A DNA stretch of 64,000 bases, from the NCBI GenBank assembly GCA_030247855.1, contig JAPDRN010000009.1:1-64000 (forward strand), given 5' to 3'. The notes beneath the pieces were generated by a model, which worked only from the letters and a program-made list of their open reading frames with translations, was not told the DNA's origin and did not search any database. This stretch comes from Knufia peltigerae. Lineage: Eukaryota > Ascomycota > Eurotiomycetes > Chaetothyriales > Trichomeriaceae. Positions 42,617-54,053 of this stretch are shown here, piece after piece (positions within the stretch are counted from its first letter, which is position 1; every line of letters begins with the position of its first letter). Both the position numbers and the translations under genes were made by a program.

Positions 42617-44359
42617 TGGTTTTTTTGTATAGATTAATCGCGAGGTGCTGTTATCGTCTTGGGGTTTGGTGTGCCTGCTTTTGTCTCTGTAGTCAAATTG
42701 TTGTCATGGAGAGTTACTTGGGGATGACCCATGTTCTTTATATGTCCCTCTCGTTGGCCGGCTACCACGGGTCTCGTACGTATCTCATTCAGGTCCTCGG
42801 TTTACCTTGGCCATGACATGATATGACACCTTACCAAAAGTAGTACCTACCTACTTGCCTTCTTTCTAGTCTGATCATGTCGTACGTGACGGTTTCAGTC
42901 TTTCTGTCCGTGTCCGTGTTTTCGTGTCCGTCGCTTTCGCCCGTCCTCTCCGTTCGTCGCCCGCCTTGTGATGCACTGTGCTGTGTAGTCCTCAAGGCAC
43001 TCGCAAAGAATAGACTCCAGAGGGTCTCCTTTGGTCTCATGAGTGCTATCACAGTCTGTGACGGTCCAATCGAGATTCGGTAAAGGTGATCCACATCCGA
43101 TCAACGGTAGGTACCCAGTTTAAACATAAGCCATGGTCTCCATAGACCCCAGTAATTGCATAAGCCAACCACAAAACTACCACTTGTCTAAGAGTACAGT
43201 AATCAGACCGAACCCATTTCGAGAAATCTTTCCGCTTGAGATTAACGTGCGAATAGATATATGGAGTATTAAGTAGAGAGTCAAACCGTGAAGGTCCCAT
43301 GCTTCGGCCGAATTGTGTCGTTTGCCAGGCTGTTCGTCCGAAGTGGGGAAGCCCGGAATGTCCCCATCAACTCGTCCAACACCCCAAAACACTCAGTATC
43401 AAAAGGCATCTCATCCATCGTCGTTAGAGAGAACAGCGACAGTATTGTCCGAAGATGTCAAAATAAGGAAATATAACCGCACCTACAAGGCTCATCTAGA
43501 GACTTCGCTCAAGTAAGCTTTTGCGGAGAGTTTTTCTCATCCCCCAAGATCCGGATCGAAAGCATCGGTCCATCATTGTTCCGCGACCTCTTCATCCCTG
43601 TATTGTCGGGCTAGATACTTGACTCGGTACTCGTACAATAAAGACAACATTGTCTTGGTCAACTCCGAGACAAAAGACCGGAGACTACCCAACGCCAACT
43701 CCATCCGTACCAAGTGTTCCAAGTTTAGCTAAATCTCTTCCCCGAAAGGGGTTCACAGCCTTGTCTTTCCCAAAGTAGGTACCACGTGTCCCTTGTAAGT
43801 GGCATGGCCTCAAAACTCATGAATCCAGTCACAAGGTTATACAACACACACCACGATTACCTACGACTTGCTCAAGAAGCACAAAATGAGAGATATAAAA
43901 TTGATACAATCTGCTTTTTGTTCCCATATAGCCGCAAAATATGGCAGGGCAGGAAGAAATATAAACAACGGTCGATGCCATAATACTCGCATGTATATCA
44001 ACGTCGACCATGGTCGAGTGAAATAATCTTCCTCAAACACTATCAACTGTCCTTTGCACACTTCAAGATTCCTCGTCATCTCCATGTTGAGTCTTCAAGC
44101 CTCTCAAGATTACCGAATCTTGCCTTTAAATCCATGCCTGGAATTGCCACATGAAATATCACACAAGCCCTGGGTCCTATAGACATTTCTGTTCAGTAAA
44201 TCAAGCTGAATCGAGAGAACCCTCGAGGTTCTATATCGATATCTTTGTTTAGTTCAATTCAACCCGACTCCTTCTTCTTCTTCGGCGTCGGACTCGATGG
44301 GATCACTGCAAGGCAGTCAAACTTGACGTCAACACAAGAACTCGCACACGGGCGTATGC
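42617..44359. other. 1.7-kb gene-free region
   Basis: Between the esterase ATG and the aminotransferase stop. Scattered short ORFs have no motifs, and there is one TGTCCGTGTCCGTG tandem near 42905-42925. It should contain the esterase promoter. Confidence 0.5.
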
Positions 44360-46260
44360 TTATCTATATTTGTCCATAAACTCATGGTGAAACTTTGTCC
44401 ACCGAGTAATCCAGTCCGTACCGGGAGCCAAGAAGGTGGTCCGGAAGTGGAGGGTGCCAGGCTTCTGACCGAAACCAGATCCTGGAACGACACAAATACC
44501 GGTAGCGTCGAGTAAACGCAAACAATAAAAGTCGTCGGGGTTCTTGCCCGCGTCTTTCGCTGCTTGAATGGCCTTTTCAGGAAGCCGGACCGTTGGGAAT
44601 AGGTACATAGAGCCCTAGACATGTTAGTTTGAATTGTAATACACCTTTCAAAAAAAGACAACATACCTGGGGTTCACCAACTTCGACGCCCTCCATCCTC
44701 TCAAAGGCATCATACAAGGCGGTGGCCCTTTGTTGCAAACCATGCTTGATGGCATGATATTCTTCATGATATTGGTGGAAGCTGGGATCACCCTTCTTTG
44801 GTGGGTTTACCACCAAATCGAGCAGACACTGTCCAATGACTGGAGGGCAAAGCATGATACTGATCAACTTGTAGATCTGGGCTTGTACTCCTTGGTCCCA
44901 ACCAACAAGCTCGAAATAACCAGCACGATGTCCACATTCACCAACCATACCTTTCGAGACAGAGTTCAAGGAAGCAAGCTCGACATGGTCATAAAGTCCT
45001 GGCTCCTTTTGCTGCAAAATCCTCAGGGCACGCTTGAAAGAGTGAAACTTTCCAATGAAAACATTCGTTTGGTAAACCTCATCTGCAAAGATGACCAGAT
45101 TTTTCTCCGCGGCAAATTTGATGACATCCTCAACATCCCATTCAGACAACGAAGCACCAGTTGGATTGCCTGGGTTGATGACCACGATGGCACGAACATC
45201 TGTGCCCTCGGCAACGGCCTTTTCGTAAGATTCCTTGATGACAGCCATGTTCGTGTCCCAGCCATGCTGCTCGTCCAGATAGTATGGGACAGCACGGGCA
45301 TCATGTAGAGCCAGAGTGGCAGTGTACAAGGGATACTGTGGAATGGGGATCATGACACCGGTGGAGGGACTGGCACAGAGGACCGTCAACAACGAGTGTA
45401 CTCCGGAAGAGGCACCAGCGGTCAGGTAGATGTCGTTCTTCTCGGCTGGAAAGCCATCGCGTTGCTCAATGAAATTCGCGACCGATTGTCTTATACCAGG
45501 AGCACCCATGGACTGCGAATATGCACCGACCGAACCAACCTCCTTCAACAGCCACCGGGCACGGTTGATAGCATCTTGCTTGTATCCGAAATGTGTCTTG
45601 AGAGCCTCTTCATTCTCCAGGAGCTTGGGGTGCTCGACCAGAGCAAGGACCTCCCTGAAGAATGTAATGGGTTGCTGATCGAGCTGTTGAGGGTTCCCGA
45701 TGTTGGCAGAGATGACAGAGTCGAATGGGAGAGGTTCCTCGGGAGGAGTAGGCGGGTCGGTGTATCTTAGCTTGTGTCTGTACTCTTCTGACTTGATAGC
45801 AAGTTCTCCTCGCACGGCATACTGTGCCGCCTTCACATGAGGGTTGATGTTGTCTATGTTCAGACTGCGTCGGCTAGGTGTGGACGACATGGTACGGCGA
45901 GATGGAGCAAACGTTCGGTATCCAAGGTATGAAGGAGAAGCTGTGCACCGTGGTATCAGCGTTGGGTTCGAACTCACAGTCGTCGTGTTAAAACTGCTTT
46001 ATGTCATGCGGAGCAAAAGCAAAGATACGAATGAGTCACAAGGTATGAGCAGACCACCATGTACAAGGGTATTTGCTTTTCTTACCAGAGGAAAGACGGC
46101 CACGTCGCGAGGACGAAGATGGGCCGGGTATGGAAGAAGAGGACGAGGAAGAAGTCGAGAGTGTCCTGCACGCCCTGGCGAGTTCTGAAGAAAATCCTTG
46201 GGCACGCATGAGGAGGACGGAAGGGCTCGTGATACTTGTATGTAGTGTCAGTGGGTTCAT
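44360..46260 (-). CDS. alanine aminotransferase, mitochondrial type
   Basis: PLP enzyme interconverting alanine/2-oxoglutarate and pyruvate/glutamate. Three exons: 46260..46086, 45940..44667 and 44614..44360, giving 567 aa. Exon 1 encodes a Ser/Arg-rich presequence (MRAQGFSSELARACRTLSTS) typical of mitochondrial import. The 145-nt intron after LSS joins it to SPSYLGYRTFAPSRRTM. Core motifs: GAYSQSMGAPGIRQSVA, YLTAGASSGV, the substrate and PLP-binding NPGNPTGASLSE, ADEVYQTNVF and the Lys-containing NSVSKGMVGECGHRAGY, all of the ALT type. The C-terminus ends at HHEFMDKYR. An internal ATG at 45890 (MSSTPSRRSLN) would give a presequence-less 443-aa form, so dual targeting is possible. Confidence 0.92.
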
Positions 46261-46996
46261 TTTTCTGGAGAGAATGGCTCTGCTGGTGTCTTGTGGGGAG
46301 AGTCGGAGGGCGGGAACGAGGATGGAGAGAAGCACGAAGGGCGTTATCGGAAAACTGCCCTGGGCCTGTGTCTGTGTCTGTGTTAGTGTGTCAGTGTCTG
46401 GTCATCTGCGGTTGTGCCTTTTCTTCCAAAGCACGCGACCCATATCAGAGGATTTATTGACGCATCAAAAGAAAATAAGATGCTACAGAGACAAGGTCGA
46501 TGATGAAGACATTTTGCAATGATGGTGATTAATGCACCTTTCAAGAAAAACAAACAACACTCCCCCTCTTCCCCCTGGTCGATTTCCTTACCTGGACTCT
46601 AGGCGTATCTTATCGTCAAGTGTGGGGGTTGGACAAGCCTCAACAGCCGAGCAATTCATTGGATTCCAGGCATCGGTACTCGCTCTTCATGCCTGCAAGA
46701 TGACGAGATTGATTAGGCACAGGACGCAGAACAAAATGTAAGATACAGCATAATTGCCCCGATCACCTCGAGCAATACTTTGCGGCTGGTATTATTTCTT
46801 ATGCTCGTAGGTACAACAGCGAGCAAAGTATCTTGGTACCTGGTCTCTACCGAGTGGTACCTAAGACACCTCTGGTTCTCGCCAAATCACCATATGATAC
46901 AGCCATAGTCCTTGTAGCCTAAACGCCTTGCGCTGCTCATGCTTCTTCTATGTATTTTGTATCAAATAGCATGTGCCTTTTAGTTCCTGTCACGGA
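46261..46996. other. intergenic spacer between minus-strand genes
   Basis: 736 bases separating the alanine aminotransferase ATG from the RPN7 stop. A TGTGTCTGTGTCTGTGTTAGTGTGTCAGTG-type stretch lies near 46371-46400. It must include the aminotransferase promoter. No gene is seen. Confidence 0.5.
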
Positions 46997-48490
46997 CTAG
47001 GCCCTTTCACTCCCACGTAACCTCACAGCCTGGCCATACTTTTGAAGTTTTGTGATTAAAGCATCACCTTGCTTCACAACATCCGCATATTGCTTATTCT
47101 TATCATCCGGCCGAGTAGTCTCAATGGTACCCTGCACCCTGTCAATGGTACAACTGACTCGACCAGCGGCGATGAACTTGGCCAAATCTCGGTCTAAGAA
47201 ATCGACGCTGACACCAAACGCCTGCGCCATGGTGGTCAGGCCGACCACTCGGTAGGACTGGAGCAGTTGCTGGTAACCTCGGAGACGCATTTCGCGCACG
47301 AACCATGCCCGATGCTCGTACAGGTATCGGTCTTGGGTCAGGAAATTCTCCTCGACCGTAGCTAGAGAAAGGAAGAAAGACCGATAATCGCCACCGTACA
47401 AACTGTTGACCAGGCGTGCCAAAGACGAAACATCCACAGGAGATTCGGTCTGCTGCTCAACTGCCGAACTGGACCCCAGTGCTGCCACATTGACAAGTCC
47501 AGCTGCCCGTTCTGCTGTAGAAGCAGAGACATCCTTCATTTCTTCATCCGGTTTCTCGTCGCCTGAACCTAGTATGGCCTTGATTTCGGGTGCATCAACC
47601 ACCTTGGCCTTGAAATCCACGCGCTTCAGCGACAATGCACCAGCCAGCACAGCGTAGACCACGAGGGAGGAATAGCTACAAAGTTCGTAGCTAGTAAAGG
47701 TGGAAAGACTGTCGAGGAGAAGAGGAGCCGCAAGGTTGTAGGACCGGACGGTCAGGAGATGCAGACCCTTGTAGGCCTTCAATCGGTTTCTTCGATCCCA
47801 GTCACCACCACTTTCGACCAGGATGCTGGCACGGTCGACCTGCTTCTTGACAAAGGCTTTGTCGTTGAAGAAAAGACCTATTCGAATCATGGCAAGGACA
47901 ATATCGATCTTGGTTCCGAGGGGGCCGGTCTTGTCGAACACCGTCTCATAAGCGGTGATAGCTTTGTCCTGTATCATGTCAGACCGTTTATCCTAGACCT
48001 CAAATCCATTTCGGGGATATACCTTATCACCAACTCGAGCCCAAAACTCAGCTCGCTTGCTTCTTGCTGCCTGCACCTCGGTCTCGCCAGCCTTCTCTTC
48101 AGCCTCCTCCTCTTCCTTCTGGAACCCTTCCAGCTCCCTCTCGTTATCAGCTTTCAACTCTTCGTAGAGTGCCTCGTCCCATGGTAATATGCCCGACGGT
48201 ACAGGTCTCTTAGATGGCAGTAGATTGCTTGACACTAACGAGGCTCTCCGACTTGGAGCTTTCTGAGGCGGAATTGCTGTCTGAGCCGAGCCCTCTCCGA
48301 CGGTATTCAGCACTCCTTCCGCAGGATGGGCCAGATGCCGGTATAGAGGCGCCATCTTGTGCTCTTTGATTGCATTTTGAAGGTAAGGTAATGACGTTGG
48401 CTGAGCCGATTGGGGAGTGTTTGCAAGGGTGAAGATGTGTTGGGCGAGGGTAAGATCAGGATATTTCGCAAATTGAGGATCGGAACCCAT
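46997..48490 (-). CDS. rpn7: 26S proteasome regulatory subunit Rpn7 (PSMD6)
   Basis: Lid subunit of the 19S regulatory particle. Two exons, 48490..48023 and 47968..46997 (54-nt intron), give 479 aa. The ATG at 48490 (MGSDPQFAKYPDLTLAQHIF) is the first true ATG; upstream the frame continues only from a TTG. The N-terminal part has the Rpn7 domain (KAITAYETVFDKTGPLGTKI..., DWDRRNRLKAYKGLHLLTVR). The C-terminal PCI domain (LQSYRVVGLTTMAQAFGVS, FIAAGRVSCTIDRVQGTIET) ends KYGQAVRLRGSERA. A Ser/Lys-rich insert at about residues 70-100 and an acidic insert near 300 (GSGDEKPDEEMKD) are the less conserved parts. It lies 40 kb from the 20S subunit PRE9 in this window. Confidence 0.94.
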
Positions 48491-48784
48491 CTTGAGAACT
48501 TTTGAAGACAAGAACTAGAGATTGGAATGGAGAGAAGCAAGGTAGGCAGGAAATGAGTGTTGTAGACTTGTTTGTTCGCGAGTTCAAGAATCCGCAGCGC
48601 AATGGAGAACGCGCAACAACGAGCCAGCCTGCGCCAAGCTCATACCGGCATTACATAAGCCAGCCCTGAATGGCTTCACGGCCGCTTCGATGCCTTTTCG
48701 AATCCGTACATATCTGCTATCTATTTCGTGTAGAGCTAGACGTACAATAAGTTGCACCAAGTGCATATTTTTCCAATCTACCTA

Positions 48785-50536
48785 TCATGGAGTTGGATCA
48801 TAGCTTCCTTGTCCTGTACAGACACCATCGACAGTCTGCACGCTGACATTCTTCGCTACAACACCATCTGCTGCAAACCGCAACATTTGGCCGCTTGTGT
48901 AATCTGACCATCCCATACCCTTCGGCCCTGCTACCGGATCTTTCATGAACGCAAGGACCAAGTCTTGTAGCTTTTGGCTCACACGACCTTCAAACCCAGG
49001 GCCGGCACCGCGGAAGTCGTTGTATGTCCCAAAAAGCATCGGAAGGTCGGTGTCATGGTAAGCGCCCATCCATGGTCGCGGCGAGATGTTGGAGAAGTTG
49101 CCAGCATATTGATATCGGTATGTCAACAGCTTGTTCTGCGTTCTGTATTCGGACGTGTTGTGGGAAGGGCAGATGAATCCACCGATGGTTGTCTGTAAAG
49201 CAAGAGTCTCATTTGGTCCTGCGGTAACATTGGTGTAAGGTGTCAAGCCTTCACCTTCGTCCGCTGCGTTTCCCACAATTGCCGGAACATTGGCCGCCAG
49301 ACCTTGCTCATACCGTTGCGTGTAATTCGAGAAGATGACCTTTGCATCTGCGACAGGGCCAAAATCAAGAGCTGGCATGGTTCCGTTATCGCCGCGACGT
49401 CCAACGAAATTGACGATCTTTCCAACAGGCACATCACGCATACATTGGATTTCTGCAGACGCGTTGAGACCTCCACAGCCGAGGTGAGATGCCACAAACG
49501 TGAAATTTGAGTGCTTGGAGTCAGTAGAAGTACCTTGCAATAACGCAGTGCCTGACTCCATGAAGAGCCCTTTTGCTATCGGGTCATCGTGGAAGGCAAA
49601 GTTGTGGAAATCGACCGACATAGCACCTGCAGATTGACCCTTGCTTTGTGTCAGTAGGAATCGACGTCGGGAGCAATATCTTACCCAAAGCGTGATCTTA
49701 GATGGATCACCCCCAAAAGCCTCGATATTATCACGAACCCACTCAAGGCTGGTGGCATCAGTTACTGTCGAAACAGCGGGAGGAAATGTCTTACGCCATG
49801 CGCTGGTCAAGTATTCCAAGGTTCTGAGACTCAAGACCTCCAGCATTCGGGAACCCCATTATGCCGACGCGATAGCTACAGATGGTAAGCCCCGACATGA
49901 ACAGGCTACAGATCGTGGATACGCACTTGATGGTCACAACAATATGAGCTTGCGTTCTCTGCACCCAATGGTGTGGGAGCTGATACTGGATATTGATTCC
50001 GCCATTGTTAAAACCTCCTACTCTCCAGTCAGCAGAGATTTGACAGAGGGATCTTCGAACCACTTGCCTCCCGTCATGAACATGATGACCGGCAAATTGG
50101 AACCATTTCCCGTCGGTGTCCAGATAGCCAGGGACAAACAATCTTCGGCCGTTGTTGGCGGCATTGCCCCAGCATTTGGTGGATATGGCCCAGCTGGAAT
50201 GACGAACTGTGGGACTATCTCGTTCCACACAGACGGAACCGCTGAGAGATACTGGGGACAGGATGGAGGGAACGAAGTAGCATCAACGAGTCTCGAAGAG
50301 TTGGATGTGACTTTCACCGGTGGGAGCCATCGACGTTTCCCGGTGGGAGGAAGCGCAAATGGCACATTGAGGAATTGACGGACGTTGGGGGTGGTGCCGT
50401 TGATCAGACCGACGTATGTGCCGGTCTCTGTGGTCACAGTGAGGCCACCTGAAGTGCCCTGTGCCTGGACAGCTATGATGGCAGCACTGAGAGCGAGGAG
50501 ACATAGACGGCGCAGAACGTGAGACATTGTGGCCAT
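48785..50536 (-). CDS. secreted type-B carboxylesterase
   Basis: Cholinesterase-type alpha/beta hydrolase, 519 aa from five exons: 50536..50068, 50017..49927, 49875..49795, 49748..49685 and 49639..48785. The first intron is of GC-AG type (AG|GCAAGT...TAG, 50 nt). Splicing it gives MTGGGFNNGGINIQYQ, the oxyanion-hole motif. Later joins give YRVGIMGFPN, LEWVRDNIEAFGGDPSKITL and the nucleophile elbow GQSAGAMS. The acidic triad residue is likely in GNAADEGEG, and the His in GAYHDTDLPMLFG. Residues 1-25 form a signal peptide, and many N-glycosylation sites are present. Two in-frame ATGs (50536 and 50527) both work. Substrate unknown. Reading through the first intron would hit a stop, so a GT-only gene finder could break this gene. 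Confidence 0.9.
50018..50067 (-). other. GC-AG intron in carboxylesterase gene
   Basis: On the minus strand the segment begins GCAAGTGG after ...ACGGGAG and ends GAGAGTAG, with CTGCTGACT as a branch-point candidate. It is 50 nt long. Its removal is required to keep the frame and to form the GGGF oxyanion motif; no GT donor nearby does so. Confidence 0.8.
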
Positions 50537-51491
50537 TGTTCTATGTTTAAGAGGTAAATATCGAGGATGAACGGAGCAACGGCAGATCTCCTGTTCGTGT
50601 TATGGGACATGAAGGTAGACCGAAATTCCCACATACATACCGACCTGTAGATCATGACACCTCAGTATACCCATCATGCTCCTCCTCGCTTTTTGATGCC
50701 CGATCGTGTATTCTTCATCCCCACATTGGCTGGAGCGAGGTTACTCCCGTCGGGATGATGGCTGTGGACTGTACCCCGGAGCCGGCCATCACGAAGCTAG
50801 GTACCTACCTATCTAGGTATAAAGAAGGCTTGTTTCCATGTAATGAGGTAACCATCCCTGGACAATAAGAGGGGGGGATTCCTCCGATATCCCGTACAGC
50901 GGTTCATTGTCCTCACTGATGAAAGCTTTGAAGTTAGTGCTTTGCCCGGCTGCCATCTTATGCCGGTTTAACCGATTTAGCCTGGTGGCAGACTCGTTTC
51001 TCCCACTCGTGCCTTGAACTCTAAGTAACTCACCCCCTCAAAAGCGATGAGCAAGTCACGCGGATGAAGGCGGCCCGGCAAGTAACAGGCATGATCTCTT
51101 TTCGCATACCAAACCGTTCAAACGTGGGAACTGCTCGTCCCACATGCCATCTGGAAGTGACGGCGTGATCTGCCGAGTATATAGAAATATCACCGCACGA
51201 CACGATCGGGGTTCATGCCTCTGATTTACACCTGGCGAAGTTCGGCAAAAGAAGTCTCAATATCGAGAGGTTTAGGAGCGGAGAGGCAAGTCTATGGACC
51301 AAGGTAAGTCACTTTGACTTGGTGTCAATTTCTCTGATGACATGGAGTTGACAGAATTAAGGATTCAAATAAAAAAACCCCAAGAAAAAAAACTCGCATT
51401 TGTCACTTATAGTCACTGAAAATCCTCCTGAGATGGAGTATCACCGACCCGAGGGAGAAATCGATGCCTTTACGACAGAGGCTCCTGGCCC
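50537..51491. other. intergenic spacer
   Basis: 955 bases between the carboxylesterase ATG and the RTA1-like stop. It contains an ACCTACCTATCTAGGTAT stretch near 50802-50820. No convincing gene. Confidence 0.5.
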
Positions 51492-52540
51492 CTACTCTCG
51501 CCGGACCATGACTCGCCCTGGATGCATCAAGTGCCAAGTCGCACTGTAGAGCACCAACTCTGCGACTACAAAGCCCCAAAACCACCCTTCGGTCGTCCAG
51601 AGTCGTGAATTTGGCTTCGCGTAGATTTGGACCGTGCGGAAGACATTCGTCAGGACGATCAGACCGAGCAGGAAGAAGACCAAGCCAACTACTTTGACCA
51701 TAGCATGAGTTGGGCTAAATGTTTGGTGATCCAACCGACGGCATCGGATCCACATCCTTATAAGCCAGACCTTAAGAGTTATGATCAGAAGTATGTTGAG
51801 AGATAGCTGAAGAAAGAGGGATGCTTTGATGAGGCGTAGCCCGGCAGTAAGCTCGGCTGCCGAGCGACCGTCGGGGGAGAAGTAAGTGGCGCAGCCCTGC
51901 GCGGTGCAAGTGATGATGGCAGAAGTGAAGATGGAAATAAGTATGAGATACAGCTGCGGGTGGATTCGAGGGACGAGCGTTGGTGAGGGGTGGGATGTTT
52001 TACAGTCGAAGTTAAGAATGAACTAAATGCTTTGTCAGAGGGGAAGAGAGAGGGAAATGGATTGCTCACTGCATAGAGTGGAATGACGAAGATGTAACTG
52101 TTTGAATCGTCTTCAGTTGATTCCGGGCTGGAACACGACAATTACACTTACGTCGCAGTATAAAAGAGTCCCTCGACAGCGCTGACTTGGTCAGAACCAT
52201 TGCATGCCGAAATTTCACGACAGATGAACCCGCCAACCATCAGGGCGGCTGCAAAAGGCAAAAATAGGGTGTAACTCCATGACTTGTACTTGCTGTACAT
52301 ATCACACAGCGTTAGTTAGTTCTGGAAGAGCTAGGTGTTGGTGCGCGGTCGACTGTCAGACTTGCCTGCTTTGATGGACGTGCAAGATGGAGGACAGGAA
52401 AAAGAGAACAGCCAGGGCGGATGAGGCGCCTTTTGCCACGTGGTGGAGGTATGGATTGGTGTTGACTGAGGAAGCGTTAACCTAGATCATGGCGATTATA
52501 TTGGTAAAAGATGAAGGAAATCCATACCTTGCACGGACAT
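51492..52540 (-). CDS. RTA1-like seven-transmembrane protein
   Basis: 270 aa from five exons: 52540..52528 (13 nt), 52465..52366, 52292..52152, 52097..52070 (28 nt) and 52022..51492. The intron after exon 2 is GC-AG (CAG|GCAAGT...CAG). The spliced frame is continuous and yields seven hydrophobic segments, including ALAVLFFLSSILHV, FLPFAAALMVGGFI, FYTATYIFVIPLYAFIL, LYLILISIFTSAIITC, FLQLSLNILLITL, VVGLVFFLLGLIVL and FVVAELVLYSATWHLM. The last loops, NVFRTVQIYA...TTEGWFWG...HPGR, fit the RTA1 family, fungal membrane proteins linked to lipid movement and resistance to toxic compounds. The start is the least sure part, because the initial exon is tiny. It faces away from the peptide transporter gene. 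Confidence 0.78.
52292..52365 (-). other. GC-AG intron in RTA1-like gene (region)
   Basis: The intron spans 52365..52293 on the minus strand. It starts GCAAGTCTG after ...CAAAGCAG and ends TATGTACAG. Its removal joins HVHQS to SKYKSWSYTLF in frame. A CTAACTAACG branch-point candidate lies inside. Confidence 0.7.
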
Positions 52541-54053
52541 TTTGAGCGGTGGGGAATTTGGCAATCGAGCTGTTGTTGAATGCAAAGACGTTGTGTTCTC
52601 CAGCTATACATGCTCTTCTGGGTAACTCGACATGAGCGGCTGATTCTCATGAGAGCCTACCTACCTATATAGAAGTTGTTTGACATGCATGCCCAAGGCA
52701 GATTGTTAGCTGAAGTCGCTAGTAGACGAAAAAGCGCCTCGAAACGCCCTCTTGTGGTGTAGGTAAGGGCCAACGAAGAGGCTATCAACAAATGTTCAGA
52801 GGATGGTGTGAATTGCATTCACTCTCATTCGCGGATTGTGCGTGGCTTTCGTATCTGAATGCGAATACGGAGGACGTGTACGCCTTACCGTGAGCTGAGT
52901 GTCTGCCTTGTGGAAGGCCAGAAATCTACGGGTAGCAAAGACAGATCTCTGTTGGGCATCATAAAGACACTGCAGGTCGCTGTGGCTTCTTTGACAAGCC
53001 GACTTCATCAACGCCCCGCAATATCATCGTTGGATGGGATGTTGGAAATCATAAGACCACGAAAGCTGTCGGCCGTAGTAGATAAGATGGGCTCCAGTAT
53101 GGAGTGGCTCTGGCGTACTCCGTACAACTTGTGCCGCCTAATTAATAAATTCCCCGGTGATTTCGGGGTGAGCAAGGGCGGCATCATCCTGTTTCCCGAT
53201 CGGGGGTGAGGCGCGTGCCGTTAGTCCATAGTATTTCAATCATCTTGGCGGCGACGATCCTGGTAACATGCGATTTTCCGTCCACCAACCTCAAGACTCC
53301 TCAATGTAACGCAACGTCAATTACGTACCCATATCTGGTGCATATCAACGAATCGCTGTAGCCGAACTCGAGATACATGGCATGGAGCAATCTGTCGTGT
53401 TGCGACTGGGCGACAATAGTGAAAAACAATTGATAGGACATCCAACGATCAAGACAGAGGTAGGTATGTTCAAAGGCCAGCACACCAACTATCGCACACG
53501 GATAGCTATGTTGTCTGCCTCAGGTAGGCAGACCAGCAGTACATGATTGGACATCTCCATACGAGGTAAGCTTGAATAGTGGGAGCGTATACGAAGAACA
53601 CGTATTCTTCTGTCCACGCCCTTTTTTTTGTCAAGCTCAATGGCTTTTCGGCGCAAAAGTGCTTGGGCCTGATTTCCTCTTGTTTTGTGCAATCTTGGTT
53701 GTCCTCGCCTAGCCTGACCAAGACTTCTCGAACGCCGTTCCGCATCTGCCAAGTGCTTGGGGTGCATTCTTGCTGGAGCATCCACGACCTCTTTACGATA
53801 AGACACCAAAGACAACTACTCTTGCCAAGTGCTTGGGCTACATCACTGTTGCAATATCAAAAGCTCCCCGCGATAAGAGTCCAACGACACCTTCCCTTTG
53901 TAGGAGCTTCTCCGTGGTGGTCACGCGAGGCGGACCATTGCAATGGCGAACTACTGTGAGGTTATAAGAACTTGGGTTCTGTCGAGTTCCTCGGGATGGC
54001 AACTCATCTCAGATTGCAGCTCTAGGAGATCTGTCCCAGAGTGTGCCGCCACC
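52541..54053. other. 1.5-kb intergenic region between divergent membrane-protein genes
   Basis: Between the ATGs of the RTA1-like and peptide-transporter genes. It includes a GTACTCCGTAC motif at 53115-53125. ORFs up to 126 aa (53579-53959) carry no motif. It presumably holds both promoters. Confidence 0.5.

Noticed and set aside
45960..45975. tRNA T-arm-like GGGTTCGAACTC
   Set aside because: No acceptor or anticodon stem could be folded around it, and it lies in the aminotransferase first-intron region.
44577..45977. Aminotransferase starting at 45977
   Set aside because: That codon is GTG and lies inside the predicted first intron; exon 1 at 46260-46086 joins in frame to 45940.
53579..53959. 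126-aa ORF between the RTA1-like and peptide-transporter genes
   Set aside because: No motif; overlapping ORFs on the other strand are equally long, so there is no coding preference.
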